Notes under the pieces: model-generated
What the model was told of the DNA's origin: nothing
Databases searched by the model: none
The model's input: the letters and a program-made list of their open reading frames with translations, nothing else
Translations under genes and position numbers: made by a program
In this document: positions 63,482-64,000 of the stretch, piece by piece
Layout: each line of letters begins with the position of its first letter
Numbering within the stretch: the first letter of the stretch is position 1
Assembly: GCA_947253885.1 (NCBI GenBank)
Contig: CAMYAO010000003.1
Location: 62,001 to 126,000 of the forward strand
DNA: 64,000 nucleotides
From: an uncultured Clostridium sp.
Lineage (GTDB): Bacteria > Bacillota > Clostridia > Lachnospirales > Lachnospiraceae
Reading direction: 5' to 3'

Positions 63482-64000
63482 ATGAAAAATGAACAAACTT
63501 CCAACTTTTCCAACGGGCTGATCTGGTTCGGTGCCGGCATTTCCATTGCAGAAATTATAACCGGTACCTATCTGGCTCCGCTCGGATTTCAAAAAGGGCT
63601 TGCCGCTATTGTAATTGGTCACATCATCGGCTGTATTTTATTATTCCTTGCAGGATGTATCGGAGGGCGGAGACGACTCAGTTCTATGGAATCCGGAAAA
63701 CTCGCCTTCGGCAAAGACGGTAGCAAATTTTTTGCTATCTTAAATGTACTGCAGCTGATTGGCTGGACCGGCATCATGATTTACGACGGTGCACTTGCCG
63801 CCAATTCTATTTTTTCTGTCGGTGCCTGGTTCTGGATTCTGATTATCGGGCTGCTTATTATCCTGTGGATTTTAATCGGTATTCGAAATCTCGGAAAATT
63901 AAATACCATTGCTATGATTGCCTTATTCGCTCTGACCATTGTGCTCTGTTGTGTGATATTCGGCTCTCATCATACGAATACTGCTGTCGGGGAGGCTATG
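63482..64000 (+). CDS. cytX: CytX-like HMP permease, 5' part
   Basis: 173 codons to the window edge, so the 3' end is missing. The frame begins ATGAAAAATGAACAAAC behind AGAAAGG and encodes several membrane helices (FGAGISIAEIITGTYLAPLG, IGHIIGCILLFLAGCIGG, LQLIGWTGIMIYDGALAANS). This is the NCS1-type CytX family that imports hydroxymethylpyrimidine and typically lies with thiMED. Assignment rests partly on context. Confidence 0.82.
   Translation, partial: MKNEQTSNFSNGLIWFGAGISIAEIITGTYLAPLGFQKGLAAIVIGHIIGCILLFLAGCIGGRRRLSSMESGKLAFGKDGSKFFAILNVLQLIGWTGIMIYDGALAANSIFSVGAWFWILIIGLLIILWILIGIRNLGKLNTIAMIALFALTIVLCCVIFGSHHTNTAVGEAM

Overview
The window is a stretch of a low-to-moderate G+C Firmicute chromosome, most likely a Clostridia member of the Lachnospiraceae type. 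The evidence is the strong AGGAGG ribosome-binding sites, the full S10-spc-alpha ribosomal cluster with a small KOW protein between map and infA, the zinc-type S14 and L36, an HPr with both His15 and Ser46, the BceRS/BceAB set, and a fru operon with a DeoR-type repressor. I cannot name the genus. No rRNA, tRNA, CRISPR array, insertion sequence or prophage was seen.

Layout. 1-5010 (minus): mutS2, a PhoB-type two-component pair and a phosphohexomutase cut by the left edge. 5140-6468 (plus): NADH oxidase with a promoter and a candidate Rex site. 6545-23457 (minus): one very long ribosomal-protein cluster, from rpsJ through rplQ, including secY, adk, map, infA and rpoA. It starts at a strong promoter with a structured leader, ends at a strong terminator, and carries several intercistronic hairpins, an internal promoter before rpmJ and a 3 x 33-bp palindromic repeat array. 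23581-24438 (plus): an RlmI-like methyltransferase. 24609-26777 (minus): a decayed LPXTG-type adhesin with Cna-B repeats. Then corA (minus) and an aldehyde dehydrogenase (plus).

29693-35814 (minus) is a sugar-uptake block: fruR-fruK-fruA behind a promoter overlapped by tandem 10-bp operators, then ptsH-ptsI with their own promoter and a small protein overlapping ptsI. 36023-40205 (plus): a small alarmone synthetase with a two-component system, proA and a copper-chaperone-like protein. 40266-41256 (minus): an unknown small protein and a membrane XRE regulator. 41374-51107 (minus): sbcD, sbcC, a TetM-like GTPase fused to a Rae1/YacP-type NYN nuclease, a CapA-like lipoprotein, a short-chain dehydrogenase and truA. 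51186-55667 (minus): a Bce-type peptide-sensing and efflux module. 55678-60974 (minus): cardiolipin synthase, a BspA-type LRR protein, a VWA/metallopeptidase-like protein and a MoxR-type AAA+ ATPase, packed directly ahead of the Bce regulators. 61029-64000 (plus): a TPP riboswitch with terminator controlling thiM-thiE-thiD-cytX (cytX cut by the right edge).

The two most interesting systems are the GTPase-NYN fusion at 44113-46761, which physically links an EF-G-like ribosome factor to an A-site mRNase-like domain, and the LRR/VWA/MoxR trio at 55678-59423, an uncharacterised AAA+ chaperone-like module that appears to be co-transcribed with cell-envelope stress genes.
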